A stretch of DNA of 64,000 nucleotides, taken from positions 20,525-84,524 of the forward strand of contig JBAOHV010000038.1 of assembly GCA_037045265.1 (NCBI GenBank). The letters are read 5' to 3'. Source of the stretch: JBAOHV01 sp037045265. Lineage in GTDB: Bacteria > Actinomycetota > Acidimicrobiia > Acidimicrobiales > Microtrichaceae. Position numbers and translations under genes: made by a program. Shown piece by piece: positions 19,521 through 30,469 of the stretch (its first letter is position 1; each line of letters opens with the position of its first letter). The notes under the pieces are model-generated. The model saw only the letters and a list, made by a program, of their open reading frames with translations. It had not been told where the DNA came from and made no database searches.

Positions 19521-22021
19521 GAGCTCGCCTCCACCCGGATGTCGCAGACGATGTCGTCCGCGTCGATCAACAGTCCCGCGTCGGCGCCCGCCAGGTTGTG
19601 GCGCAGCACCGCTGGTGCCCTTGGGCAGCGAGTCGTCGAGCACCGCCGGCAACGAGACCGAGCCGTGCGCCGAGCTGATCGTCACCCTGTCACCGGAGGC
19701 GATGCCGACCGGACTCGCGTCGGCCGCGCTGAGCTGCACGGTTGCGTCCGGCGCGAGCGACGACGAGCTCGAGCAGTGCGAGATACCGGTGCCGTCGTCG
19801 TAGAGGGTGCGGTTGACGACCAGGCGCCACTCGTACGCGCCCTTCGGTGCCACGTGGGAACGCTCCGGCGCCGGGAACGAGGCCGGCTCGCCGGCGAGCA
19901 CGACACCGTCGACGTTGGCGGGGTCGGCAAGGGCTTCGGCACCCGCGCCGGCGTGCACCGGCGAGTGCTCGACCAGTTCGGCCCACAGCGAGTCTGCCGT
20001 GACCGGGCCCATGTCGCTGCCGAGCCGCGAGGCGAGCTCTGCTGCGATCATCCAGTCGGCACGGGCGGTACCGGGCGGGGTGACCAACTGGTCGAGCGTC
20101 GTGACTCGCCCTTCGATGTTGGTGGTGCTGCCCCCGGTCTCGGCGAAACCCGCTGCGGCGAACACCACGTCGGCCTGACGTGTCGAGGCGGTGAGGAAGC
20201 AGTCGGCCGAGATGACGGTGCGGGCACCGGCGACAGCGCGGCGGGCGAGCGAACGGTCGGCGAAGTCGACCAGCGGATCGGCGCCCAACAGGATCAGCAC
20301 GTCGATCCTGCCGGCCGCGGCAGCCTTGAGGATGCCGTGCGCATCCATGCCCTCGGTCTTCGGGGTCGACCCCCACACGCCACCCCACACGCCGGCGCCG
20401 TCGGCGAGCGACATGCGCCCGGGCAGCATTCCTGGAGCCAGGCCCGCCTCGATGGCTCCGCGTACGTTCGCCCGGCGCAGAGCCGACAGGAACCTGGCGC
20501 CGGGAACGGCGTCGCGTGACGGCGAGCGCCGCGTCGGCGGTCGGCCCGGCCGATTCGGCCAGGTTGGGGCGACCGATCACGACCCGCAGATCGTCACCCG
20601 CTGAGCGGATCAGCTCCGAAGCAGCGCTCGAGCGCGTCGGCCGGGACGCCGGCGACACCGCCGTCTGGCACCTGGCCCGACAGCAGCGCTTCGACGACCT
20701 GGGCGACCTCGCCAGGGCGGTGCTGCAACGAGTGCGCCGCGTCAGCGCGACAGCCCCGTGCTGGTCGGTCCGACCTGAACGATGCGCACACCGTCGTTCT
20801 GGGCCGCATGCTTGAGTCGCAGGTGCAGGACCGGCAGCTCTTCTTTGGGGTCGGGCCCCAGGTAGAGCACGGTGGCGCCCTTCGCACAGACGTCGTCGAT
20901 GGTCGTGGAAGGCAACGACGCGACGAGCTGGGCGGGCAGCCCGTCGCCGAGCTGTGCGTCGACGCTGTCGGTGCCGAGCACGCCCTTGGCCAGACGGGCC
21001 CAGGCGTACTGGGCCTCGTTGGTGAGCCGTGATCCGCCGAGCACCGCGATCGACTGGGGGTTCGCGGCACGCAACGCCGAGACTGCCGCGTCCATCGCGG
21101 TGGACCAGCGGGCCGGGGCGAGCGAACCGTCGCCGTTGTGCATCTGCGGTTCGCGCAGACGTTCGTCGGAGTTGACCGACTCGAACCCGAATCGGCCCTT
21201 GTCGCAAAGCCAGGACCAGTTGACCGGGTCGGAGTCGACACCCTGGTAGCGCAGCACCTTGTTGCGACTCGACTGCACAGCGACGCGGCAACCGACCGAG
21301 CAGGTGGTGCAGGTCGACTCGGTCTCCTCGAGGTCCCACGGGCGGGCCTTGAACCGGTACGGCTTGGCGGTCAGCGCGCCGACCGGGCAGATCTGCACGG
21401 TGTTGCCCGAGAAGTACGACGAGAACGGCTCACCGGGGAACGTGTTGACCTGCGTGTTGGAACCACGGTCGATGAAGTGGATCAACGGGTCACCAGCGAC
21501 CTCGTCGGCGAAGCGGGTGCAGCGGTCACAGAGGATGCAACGCTCGCGGTCCAGGTAGACGGTCTCGGAGATCGGGATCGGCTTGACGTAGTGGCGCTTC
21601 TCCTCGACCCAGCGCGACTCGCCGGGGCCGTAGGCCATGGTCTGGTCCTGCAGCGGGCACTCGCCGCCCTTGTCGCACACCGGGCAGTCGAGCGGGTGGT
21701 TGGCGAGCAGGAACTCGAGGATGCCGTCCTGGGCCTTGGTGACCCTGTCGCCGGTCGGTGTCGACCACCATGTCCGGCGTGACCGGCAACATGCAGCTGG
21801 GCTGGAGCGCCGGGCCGCGGCCCGTGTCGACCTCGACGAGGCACATGCGGCACATGCCGACCGGCGACATGCGCGGGTGGTAGCAGAACCGCGGGATGTA
21901 GGCGCCGTTGCGCTCACACGCGTCGATGAGCAGCTCGCCGTCCTGCGCGGTCGATCTCGTTGCCGTCGACGGTGATCGTGACCGGCGTCGTGATCTCGAT
22001 GTTGCGGGGTCGTTCAGACAT
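19517..22021 (-). CDS. nuoG: NADH-quinone oxidoreductase subunit G, frameshifted
   Basis: This iron-sulfur subunit of the complex I peripheral arm starts at ATG 22021 (MSERPRNIEITTPVTITVDG). In order it shows the 2Fe-2S ferredoxin domain (PRFCYHPRMSPVGMCRMCLV), the 4Fe-4S region with HPLDCPVCDKGGECPLQDQ, CILCDRCTRF, and the molybdopterin-fold part with CTTCSVGCRVAV and the N7-like WLCDKGRFGF. The later half includes ILLGADPLVDFADRSLARRA and SGDRVTISSAHGSVSLPAVL. Frames change near 21950, 21760, 20755, 20620, 20470 and 19620. The stop at 19517 overlaps the nuoH start. Length (about 830 codons) suits NuoG. Confidence 0.9.
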
Positions 22022-23497
22022 GGCTCGCCCCGTGATCGTGGTCGTCGTGACCGTGGTCGTGGCCCGTCGGTTCGTCGCCGACGGGAGCGAGCGACTCGGA
22101 GGCGACGGGGATCAGGTCGCGCTTGACGATCTTCGCCTCGAACTCGTCGCGGAACCTGCGGATCGCCGAGGTGATCGGCGCGACCGACGACGGCCCCAGG
22201 GGGCAGATGGTGGTCTGACGGGGCGGGAACGGCACCGCGTCCAGGCCGTTGGCCGGGTCGGCCGCCACCGGGTACGGGCCGGGTGAGATGTTGTCGGCGA
22301 CGTCGAGCAGCAGCTCCAGGTCGCTCGGGCGACCGTTGCCGTCGAGGATGCGCTGGAGGATCTTCTCCTCCCACGTGGTTCCTTCACGACACGGGGTGCA
22401 CTTGCCGCACGACTCGCGGGCGAAGAAGCGCACGATGCGCAGACAGGCGCTGCACCGTGTCGGTCGTCTCGTCCATGACGACGATCGCGCCCGAGCCGAG
22501 CCATCGAACCCTCGGAGCCGAGCGCACGGCCCTCGAGGGGCAGGTCGAGCTGCTCGGCGAAGAACCACGGGGCGGACGCGCCGCCGGGGATGAACATCTT
22601 GAGCCGGTGTGCCGTTGCGGATGCCGCGGCCGTACAGGTCGGACGTCGAACAGCTCACGGAAGGTCGTCGATGCCCTGCGGCGACCTCGAACACGCCGGG
22701 GTTGTTGACGTGGCCCGACAACGCGATCAGGCGGGTGCCGGGTGACGACTCGGTGCCGACCGCCCGGTACTCCTCGACGGAGTGGTTGCAACAGCCACGG
22801 CAGGTTCGACAACGTCTCGACGTTGTTGACGATCGTCGGCTGCCATGTACACGCCCTTGGCTGCGGGGAAGTAGGGCGGCTTGAGCCGCGGCATGCCCCG
22901 GTTGCCCTCGAGGGACTCGATGAGAGCGGTCTCCTCACCGACGATGTAGGCGCCCGCACCCCAGTGCAGGACGATGTCGACGCTGAAGTCGGTGCCGAGG
23001 ATGTTGCGGCCGACCAGGTTCGCCTCGTACGCCTCGTTCAGGGCGGCGGCGATGCGTTCCTGGGCGTGGGCCATCTCGCCGCGCACGTACAGGAACACCT
23101 GCGCGCGCGCCGATCGCGTAGGCACGCGATGAGACAGCCCTCGATCAGCTGGTGCGGGTCGCGCTCCATGAGCACGCGGTCCTTGTAGGTGCCCGGCTCG
23201 GACTCGTCGCCGTTGACGACGATGTAGCGGGGCCACACTCCGGGGGGACAGAAACCCCACTTGACCCCGGCGGGGAAGCCGGCGCCGCCGCGGCCGAGGA
23301 CGGTCGCGTCACGCACGACCTCGGTGACCAGCGTCGGGGGTCATGTCGAGCGCGGCACGGATCGCCTGGTAGCCCGGGTAGCTGCCCGAACGGCGGTAGC
23401 CGTCGATGGTGTGGGCGTCGGCCACGCCGAAGCGCGACGACACGATCGTGGGCACGCCGTCGGCGGTCGGGTTGGCGGGAGTGGTGGTGCCGATCAT
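22014..23497 (-). CDS. nuoF: NADH-quinone oxidoreductase subunit F (NADH- and FMN-binding), frameshifted
   Basis: This subunit oxidises NADH through FMN and the 4Fe-4S cluster N3. From ATG 23497 it reads MIGTTTPANPTADGVPTIVS, then the NADH-binding loop GRGGAGFPAGVKW, the FMN region YIVVNGDESEPGTYKDR and GAGAYIVGEETALIESLEGN, PTIVNNVETLSNLPW, and the N3 ligands ESCGKCTPCREGTTWEEKI. The C-terminus is an unusual His/Asp tail (GHDHGHDDHDHGASHV). Frames change near 23340, 23110, 22845, 22770, 22660, 22600, 22500 and 22445. The start overlaps the nuoE stop (TGATG), and the end overlaps nuoG by 8 nt. Confidence 0.88.
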
Positions 23498-24184
23498 CAC
23501 GCGCTCCCCTTCTCGTCGCCCGATCCGGCCGAGCCGGATGCTGATGCGGCTGCGGCCTCGGCAGCGGTGCGATGCCGGGCGATCCACGCCGGCTCGGTCT
23601 GCTGCTCCGGCGGGGTGATGTTCGCGATCCGCTCGCCGACGAGGTCCTGGCGGACCTTGCCGAGCGTGCCGTGGGGCGGCACGACGTCGTCGAGCGCGCC
23701 GCGCGCGCAGATCGGCGATCAGCTGGGTCGAGGTCCTCGGGGGTGAGCTGGTGGAAGTAGCGGTAGTTGACCTGCACGCGCGGGCGCCTCGGTGCAGGCG
23801 GCGACGCACTCGACGTCCTCGAGGGTGAACATGCCGTCGGCGGTGGTCGCCGCCGGACTGGATGCCGAGCTCGCGTTCGGCGTGGTCGAGCAGCTCCTCG
23901 CCGCCGAGCAGCTGGCAGGAGATGTTGGTGCAGACGTTCACGCACGTACCTGCCGACGTGCTCGTGACGCTTGAACATCTCGTAGAAGCTGGCGGTGCCG
24001 AGCACCTCGGCCGGGGTGCAGCCGACGAGCTCGGCGATGTGCGCCATGGCGTCGTCGGTCAGGTAGCCGTCCTGCTCCTGGGCGAGGTGGCAGCAGCGGG
24101 ATCAGTCGCCGACTTCGGCACGCGGGTAGCGGGCGATGATCTGACGTGCGCAGCTCGACGTTCGTCGGGGGTCAACCGAGCCAT
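23497..24184 (-). CDS. nuoE: NADH-quinone oxidoreductase subunit E (24-kDa, 2Fe-2S), frameshifted
   Basis: This peripheral-arm subunit carries cluster N1a. The start ATG 24184 (MARLTPDE) shares a base with the nuoD stop. Recognisable blocks are QDGYLTDDAMAHIAELVGCT, PAEVLGTASFYEMFKRHEHV, NVCTNISCQLLGGEELLDHA with the first two cysteines (C-x4-C), and a later segment with the other two (EDVECVAACTEAP in a shifted frame), then VNYRYFHQLTPEDL. Frames change near 24145, 24085, 23945, 23850, 23780 and 23710. A low-complexity Ala/Gly C-terminal tail ends GSGDEKGSA. The stop overlaps the nuoF start. Confidence 0.85.
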
Positions 24185-25485
24185 CAGCGATCGACCTCTC
24201 CCATGATCGGGTCGACCGACGAGATGATCGCCACGGTGTCGGCGAGGAACGAGTCCTTCATCAGGTGCGGGAGGGTCTGGAGGTTCACGAAGCTACGGAC
24301 CACGGATGTGCATGCGGTGCGGCTTGGACGAGCCGTCCGAGACGATGTAGCAGCCCAGCTCGCCGCGGGGCGATCTCGACCGCCACGTAGACCTCGCCCT
24401 CGGGCACCTTGAAGCCCTCGGTGAAGATCTTGAAGTGGTGGATGAGTGCCTCCATGGACTCGTCGATGCGAGCCCGTGGCGGCGGGGTCACCTTCTTGTC
24501 CTGGATCCGGTAGTCGCCGGCAGGCATGCTTGTCGATGATCTGGCGCACGATGCGAATCGACTCGCGGATCTCGTTGAGACGGATCGCGTAGCGGTCGAA
24601 GCAGTCGCCGTAGGAACCGACGATCACGTCGAAGTCGACCTGGTCGTAGGCCAGGTACGGCTCGTCGCGGCGCAGGTCCCAGGCGTAGCCGGTGGAGCGC
24701 AGGATCGGTCCGGTCGCGCCGAGCGCCAGCGCCTCTTCGGCGGTGATCACGCCGACGCCCTGGAGCCGCTCGCGCCAGATCGGCTGGCCGGTCATGAGCA
24801 GGTCGAACTCCTCGAGACGCTCCGGCAGCGGAGTCGAGGATGGAGTCGAGCTCCTCCTGCCACCCGTCGGGCAGGTCGGCAGGCGACCCCGCCGGGGCGG
24901 ATGTAGTTGTGGTTCATCCGCAGCCCGGTGACGATCTCGAAGAAGCGCAGCAGCTCCTCACGTTCACGCCAGCCGTAGATCATCATCGCCGACCGCGCCG
25001 AGGTCCATGCCGTTGGTCGCCATGAACAGCATGTGCGAGCTGATGCGGTTGAGCTCGCACATGAGCATGCGGATCCACGCGGCGCGCTCGGGCACCTCGA
25101 TGCCGAGCAGCTCCTCGGTCGCCAGCGAGAACACCAGCTCGTTGAACAGCGGGCTGGCGTAGTCCATGCGGGTCACGTTGGTCGGACCCTGCAGGTAGGT
25201 GAGCTCCTCGCCGGTCTTCTCCATGCCGGTGTGCAGGTAGCCGACGACCGGCTTGGAACGGGTGATCGTCTCGCCGTCCAGCTCGAGCACGAGTCGCAGC
25301 ACGCCGTGGGTCGACGGGTGCTGGGGACCCATGTTCATGATCATGCGCTCGCCCATGCCCTCGTCGGTGGGGGGCTGGTAGCCGGAGCGCTCCTCGGCCT
25401 CGGTCTCGGACATGCGCAGCACGACATGATCGCCGGTGAGGCGATCGAGGGCAGCGTCGAGAGCGGAGAGGTCGGTAGTGGTCAT
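24184..25485 (-). CDS. nuoD: NADH-quinone oxidoreductase subunit D (49-kDa), frameshifted
   Basis: This is the quinone-site subunit of complex I. From ATG 25485 it reads MTTTDLSALDAALDRLTGDH, then NMGPQHPSTHGVLRLVLELD with the quinone-site histidine, GYLHTGMEKTGEELTYLQGP, NRISSHMLFMATNGMDLGAV, YGWREREELLRFFEIVTGLR, and the C-terminal LPHLMKDSFLADTVAIISSV ending DPIMGEVDR. Frames change near 24985, 24890, 24835, 24525, 24370 and 24300. About 434 codons, normal for the family. A gap of 51 nt separates it from nuoC. Confidence 0.9.
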
Positions 25486-25536
25486 GTGTGTCTCGTGTGG
25501 TCGGCCGGATCCCCAGGATCCGGACCGGGAGCCCGC

Positions 25537-26149
25537 TCAGCGCGCCGAGCTGACGCCCTTGAACTGCACCGGGATGCGGCCCACGTCGTAGTCCTTGCGC
25601 AGCGGGTGCCCGACCCATTCGTCGGGCATCAGGATGCGCGACAGGTCGGGGTGGCCGTCGAAGGTGATGCCGAACATGTCGTAGGCCTCACGTTCGGGGT
25701 TCTCGGCGCCGGGATGCACGGCGCAGATGCTGGCCAGCGACGCGTCGTCGGCCGGGACCTGGACGCGGATGCGCAGCTGGTCACGCTCGGCGTGGTTGCG
25801 CAGCACGACCGCTACCTCGAAGCGTTCGGCGGCACGTACCCGGTGGCAGCTCACGGGTCCCGGCGTAGCCCAGGTAGTCGACGCCGCACAGGTCGACGCA
25901 GGTCCAGTAGCCCTGGGTGCGAAGGCCCTCGATCAGCGACAGGTAGTCGTCGCGGCTCGGGTGCAGCACCGCCTGACCGCGCGACCACGTGACCGGGGCA
26001 CCGTGGAGCAGCTCGGGTTCGGGCAGCGGCTCGGGTTCGGGCAGCGGCTCGGGTTCGGGCAGCGGCTCGGATTCGAGGACCTCAGCGTCGGGTTCGGTCT
26101 CGGCGACCTCTGCGGCGACTTCGGCCTCGGGCGTCTCCTCGTCGGTCAC
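25537..26149 (-). CDS. nuoC: NADH-quinone oxidoreductase subunit C (30-kDa), one frameshift
   Basis: This peripheral-arm subunit contacts NuoD and the quinone site. Its N-terminus is an acidic, proline-rich extension with three repeats of EPLPEP (about residues 26-46), encoded by a roughly 18-bp tandem repeat at 26010-26075. The conserved domain follows: RDDYLSLIEGLRTQGYWTCV, RFEVAVVLRNHAERDQLRIR, then the signature ENPEREAYDMFGITFDGHPD and LRKDYDVGRIPVQFKGV. The frame changes once near 25855. The start at 26149 overlaps the nuoB stop (ATGA). Confidence 0.92.
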
Positions 26150-26736
26150 TGCCGTGCCCCGATGCTCACCCGTGCCGGACCGCCGACGGACGCGGAGTCG
26201 AGGTGCACCCCGGCACCCCCGCCGTTGGCAGCACGGCGACGCAGGATCTCACCCGATTCGATCTGCTCGTGCAGCGTGACGATCGCGTGCATCAGCGTCT
26301 CGGGACCGGGAGGGCAGCCCGGGGCGTAGACATCGACCGGGACGATCGTGTCCACGCCCTGCACGAGGGCGTAGTTGTTGAACATGCCACCCGACGAGGC
26401 GCAGACACCCATGGAGATGACCCACTTGGGGTCCATCATCTGGTCGTAGATCTGGCGCAGCACCGGGGCCATCTTCTGGGAGACCCGACCGGCGACGATC
26501 ATGATGTCGGCCTGGCGCGGCGACGCACGGAAGACCTCCATGCCGAATCGCGCGAGGTCGTAGTGGGGGCCACCGGCGCCCATCATCTCGATCGCGCAGC
26601 AGGCAAGGCCGAACGTCGCCGGCCACGAGCTGTGCGAACGGCTCCAGCGGACCAGGTCCTCGACCTTGCCGGTCAGGAAGTTGTGCTCCAGGCCGGCCAG
26701 CCCGTCGTTGCCGAAGGTCGCCTCGATCGACATCAC
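26146..26736 (-). CDS. nuoB: NADH-quinone oxidoreductase subunit B (N2 cluster)
   Basis: This subunit carries the terminal 4Fe-4S cluster N2 that reduces quinone. The 196-aa frame is intact. Ligands are the tandem cysteines in FGLACCAIEMM (46-47), the cysteine in GVCASSGGMF and that in YAPGCPPGPE. The C-terminal 35 residues are less conserved. ATGA overlaps link it to nuoA upstream and nuoC downstream. Confidence 0.97.
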   Translation of the reverse strand: MMSIEATFGNDGLAGLEHNFLTGKVEDLVRWSRSHSSWPATFGLACCAIEMMGAGGPHYDLARFGMEVFRASPRQADIMIVAGRVSQKMAPVLRQIYDQMMDPKWVISMGVCASSGGMFNNYALVQGVDTIVPVDVYAPGCPPGPETLMHAIVTLHEQIESGEILRRRAANGGGAGVHLDSASVGGPARVSIGARQ

Positions 26737-27236
26737 GCCACCTCACGAGCCGGCGCAGCGGCCGCGACGTCGGCCGAGTCGGCCTGCGCGGCTGCACGCC
26801 CGTCCGCACCGACACGACGAACCGTGCTCGACGTGGTGCGCCCGGCGTCGAGCATCACCGTGGAACGGCGCACGTTGCGGGCAGGACCCCAGTTCAGCGC
26901 TCCGTTGGAGATCAGGTACAGGAACGACTCGAACACCGCGGCCGAGAAGATGACGATCGCCGCGATGCCGAACCAGCCGAGCTCTGAGTACACCATCGAG
27001 AACGGGTAGAAGAAGATGATCTCGATGTCGAACACGATGAAGATCATCGCGATCAGGTAGAAGCGCACCGGAAAGCGCTCCGGCGGATCGGCCTGCTCGA
27101 CGATGCCGCACTCGTAGGGCGACACCTTGGCGGCGTTCGGCCTGGGTGGGTTCAAGAGCCGCGACATCACCACGCTGATCGCACCGAACACCGCGGTGAG
27201 GATCAGCAGGGCGAGGACCGGTAGGTACTGGCCCAC
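26733..27236 (-). CDS. nuoA: NADH-quinone oxidoreductase subunit A
   Basis: This small membrane subunit of complex I begins at GTG 27236. Its three helices are YLPVLALLILTAVFGAISVV, FPVRFYLIAMIFIVFDIEII with the conserved acidic pair, and LGWFGIAAIVIFSAAVFES. The loop KVSPYECGIVEQADPPERF holds the conserved cysteine. At 167 aa it is longer than usual (about 120) because of a basic, alanine-rich C-terminal extension. Confidence 0.96.
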   Translation of the reverse strand: MGQYLPVLALLILTAVFGAISVVMSRLLNPPRPNAAKVSPYECGIVEQADPPERFPVRFYLIAMIFIVFDIEIIFFYPFSMVYSELGWFGIAAIVIFSAAVFESFLYLISNGALNWGPARNVRRSTVMLDAGRTTSSTVRRVGADGRAAAQADSADVAAAAPAREVA

Positions 27237-27238
27237 CT

Positions 27239-28231
27239 TCAGCCAGCCTCGATGGCCTTGGAGGGATCCCAGTCCGCTCGCATCTGCCAGGCACGCTTGT
27301 CACGGGTGTGCAGCATCCAGCAGAACACCCCGAACAGGATCCCGTTGAACAGCGCGAACAGGAACGGGATCAGGCGCTTGTTGCCCAGGTTGCGCTCGAA
27401 GATCACCGTGATGGTCGACGCTGATTCGTCGATCTCGGCCGGTGGCGGCGCCTCGCCGGGGGCAACCTCGTGAACGACGTTCTTCTGCACCGTGATCGCG
27501 GCGTACTGCGGCGGGTTCTTCGGCTGGAACAGGGTGGTGATCCGGTTGAGGGCCTGTTCGATGGCGTTGTCCTCGCCCGGGATCTCTTCGGGCTGCGAGG
27601 CGGTCTTGCCGCCGAAGAAGAACACGTCCTTGACGCTGTAGTTGGCCGGGCCGGTCTCCTGGCCGAACACGGCGTTCGCGGCGAGTGCCGCGTCCGCCGA
27701 GGCCACGGCCTCGCCGCGGCGGGAGTCCGACTCGGGCAGGATCTTCCAGCCGCCCAGATCTTCCTGGAGCTCGACCTTGAGCTCGGGAACCAGGGTCACG
27801 ACCTCGGTCAGCGAAGCGGGTACGAAGCCCTCGCCCTCGGTGGCCTCGATCTGCTCACGCACCTCGGGATTGCGCTCCTCGTACGAGGCGAGCAGCTCCT
27901 GGGGCGTGGGCAGCGTTCCGGTCTGCGGATCCGAGTCGGGCAGGTTCTCGACGTGCGGGGTGACGGCCGCGACCGAACGGTCGAAGTTGATCTCGGTGGC
28001 GGTCCAGCTCGGCGCACGGCCGACCATGCCGATGCCGTAGATCCACCAGAAGATGCCCATCGAGAACAACCAGCCGGTCAGACCCGCGAGGGCGAGCAGC
28101 AGTCCCAGGCGCTTGCCGGTGTTCGTGGCGAGCAGCAGGTACACGGAGCCGATCAGCACGCCGACACCGACCATGACGACGAGGACGCCGCGGATGGCGG
28201 GATCGAAGGCGATTGCAGCGAGGGTGGTCAT
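27239..28231 (-). CDS. Membrane protein of unknown function between the cytochrome and nuo genes
   Basis: The 330-aa frame is intact. Two N-terminal helices (GVLVVMVGVGVLIGSVYLLL and LGLLLALAGLTGWLFSMGIF) are followed by a soluble, charged domain of about 200 residues. It contains LPTPQELLASYEERNPEVRE, PELKVELQEDLGGWKILPES and VKDVFFFGGKTA. One C-terminal helix (LIPFLFALFNGILFGVFCWM) ends in HTRDKRAWQMRADWD. I recognise no family. It lies 2 nt upstream of nuoA and 16 nt after the diheme cytochrome, so it is translated with the respiratory chain genes. A role in assembly or in linking the b6-like complex to complex I is inference. Confidence 0.7.
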   Translation of the reverse strand: MTTLAAIAFDPAIRGVLVVMVGVGVLIGSVYLLLATNTGKRLGLLLALAGLTGWLFSMGIFWWIYGIGMVGRAPSWTATEINFDRSVAAVTPHVENLPDSDPQTGTLPTPQELLASYEERNPEVREQIEATEGEGFVPASLTEVVTLVPELKVELQEDLGGWKILPESDSRRGEAVASADAALAANAVFGQETGPANYSVKDVFFFGGKTASQPEEIPGEDNAIEQALNRITTLFQPKNPPQYAAITVQKNVVHEVAPGEAPPPAEIDESASTITVIFERNLGNKRLIPFLFALFNGILFGVFCWMLHTRDKRAWQMRADWDPSKAIEAG

Positions 28232-28247
28232 CTGAATCTCCTGCCGG

Positions 28248-29454
28248 TCAGTTCGCGTTCACGCCGGCGAAAGTCGGCGAGTCGGAGGTTCCGGCGACGG
28301 GGCTCTTCACGGTGGAATCGTTCGACAGGTTGCGCTCGTAGGTGACGATCGCCCAGACCTGCTCGGGGTGCAGCATGCCGGTCTCGCCCAGGTCGGGCAC
28401 GCCCTGGTCGACCTGGCCCGTGTTGGGGTTGACGCCGAACGCCGGCATCTGCGGGTTCCCCTGCTTGCGGGAGAAGTAGCCCGCACCCGGGGTCATGCCG
28501 TTCCAGACCAGGTCGAAGTGCTCCTGTTCGGTGGCTGCCTGCTCGACGCCGACCAGGTCGGGACCGAACGCGCCCTTCTGCAGGCGCTCGAAGGGCTGCC
28601 ACGCCTGGCCGTAGCTGGCGCCGGCGACGTGACAACGCGCACACGAGTACGAGCCCGCAGCCAGCTCCTGGTTGTTGAAGAGGATCTCGCCGAGCTTGAT
28701 CTCGTCCTCGGAGGAGAGCCGGTTCGCCTCGAGCGGCGGCACCTCGCCGTCGTTGGAGGCGCGGACCTTGACCATGCGCTCGTAGAGGCCGGGGTCGATC
28801 GCCTTGACGGCGTCGTCGACCTGGGTGGTCATGTCCTCGGGACTGAGCTGCACCGACCAGAGGTAGTCGATGAGGTTGTCCACCTGCTGGGTGGTGAGGG
28901 GGCCACCGCCGGGGGTGCCCCAGGCTGCCATCGGTGTGCCGGGACGGCCGTAGTCGAGGACGTAGCGCACGCCCTCCTCGGAGTAGCGCCACAGGACGTT
29001 GTTGAGCGCCGGGGCGACCCAGCTGACCTCGGAGACGAACTGGCCGTTCTGGTCGTTGATGATGAACGTCGCCTGGCCGCCGGTGCCGTCACCGCCGTGG
29101 CAGTTGATGCACTGGGCGCCGGTCTCGTAGAGGACTCGGCCGCGTTCGACGAAGGTGTGCTGGTAGGTCTCGATCGCGCCGTCCATGCGGCCGGGTTCGG
29201 CGAGCCAGTACAGGGGCAGCGCCACGCCGATGATGGCGAGCAGGCCGGCCGCCGAGAACAGCGCCATGTTCGAGCTTGCGGCCCTCGAGCTCCTCGTCGT
29301 CGAGGTAGGGCTTGCGGTTCGGGGCGAGCTCGATCTCGGAGCCGACCTCGGCTCGTCCTGCTCGAAGGTTGGCGATGAGCCAGACGACGAATCCGATCGC
29401 CACGACGGCGAGGATCACGAAGCCGACGGCTCGTTGGGTCGTTGCGACGATCAT
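28248..29454 (-). CDS. Membrane-anchored diheme cytochrome c of the b/c complex, one frameshift
   Basis: From ATG 29454 the N-terminus has one helix (AVGFVILAVVAIGFVVWLIA), a cytoplasmic loop (LAPNRKPYLDDEELEGRKLE) and, after a frame change near 29275, a second helix (ALFSAAGLLAIIGVALPLYW). The extracytoplasmic part carries two c-type heme motifs, CINCH (with GGDGTGGQATF after it) and CARCH (AGSYSCARCHVAGASYGQAW). A methionine ligand candidate is in GNPQMPAFG. At about 400 residues it resembles the fused diheme cytochrome of actinobacterial cytochrome complexes. It sits between the Rieske gene and the nuo operon and probably passes electrons from the Rieske centre onward. Confidence 0.88.
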
Positions 29455-29521
29455 CTGGATGCTCGATTGTCTCCCTCAGGTGACCGAGAAGCCTCGGACA
29501 CGATCCAATCCGTCATGTTGA

Positions 29522-30395
29522 TCAGTGGCCTCCGCCGCCGCCACCGATGCAGTGGGGGCCTTCGGCTTCCTGACCGGTGGTGTTGGTGCCGATGGCTGCA
29601 CCCTGGATGACCTGACCGGTGTTGACGATCAGGACGCCGCCGGAGACCTCCATGGCGAAGCCGTCCATGCCACGGGGAGCCGGGCCGCCCTTCTTCTCGC
29701 CCACCTGGTTGTACTGCGAGCCGTGGCAGGGGCACTCGAACCACTGCGAGCTCTTGCACTCGGGAACACGACATCCCAGGTGAGGGCACTTCTGGTAGAG
29801 CGCCACGACGCCGGCCTCCATGCCGGCGAGCTGTGACGGCGAGTAGACGGTCTCGGCCTTGGGCAGGGCAGCGGCGGGGTACTCGGTGATCCACATGCGG
29901 CCCTTCGGGCTTGTAGAGGAAGCCCGTCGTTGGACTCGATGTCGGCGATGACGTCGGTGATCTTGCCGATGCGGATCTTGGAGCCGAAGCCGCTCGAGCC
30001 CGACGGCCACAGGAAGCCGACGATTGCGACACCGAACACCGTGATGCTCAGCCCCATCAGCGCGAACACGGAACGGTTGAGGAACTGCCGGCGGGTCACG
30101 CCGTAGGTCTCGGGATCCGGCGGGGTCCATGCGACAGGTGCGGCCGGGGCGACCTCGGCGACCTCTGAGCCACCGCGGCGTGCGAGCGCGGCGGCCTTCT
30201 CGACGTCGCGTCCGCTGACGCGGCTGGTCGGCCTCGGCCTTGGCGACCTTGCGGGCCTGACGGTCACGCTTGAGGGTCTCGTCGGCCAGGCTGCCGACGG
30301 CGTCGTCGGCGTCACGCCGACGGGCGGCACCCAGGAGCGCGACGGCGGCCAGCACCACCACCAGAGCGATAGCCAACGACGATGAAGCCGTTCAT
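29522..30395 (-). CDS. qcrA: Rieske 2Fe-2S protein of the cytochrome b/c complex, frameshifted
   Basis: The Rieske centre takes electrons from menaquinol. The start ATG 30395 (MNGFIVV) leads, after a frame change near 30375, to a first helix (LAIALVVVLAAVALLGAARR), a charged segment, then a second helix (QFLNRSVFALMGLSITVFGV). The cluster motifs are CPHLGC and, after ECKSSQWFE, CPCHGSQYNQVG, in the C-terminal domain. The end is glycine-rich (HCIGGGGGGH). Frames change near 30375, 30235 and 29915. The extra N-terminal helix resembles actinobacterial QcrA, which has three, though only two are clear here. GGAG lies 8 nt before the start. Confidence 0.9.
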
Positions 30396-30469
30396 TGTTC
30401 AGCTCCGTTCATTCGAGGGGAGGGGGTCATACGAGACGAGGAGGTCATAGGAGATGAAGCGGTTCGAGA

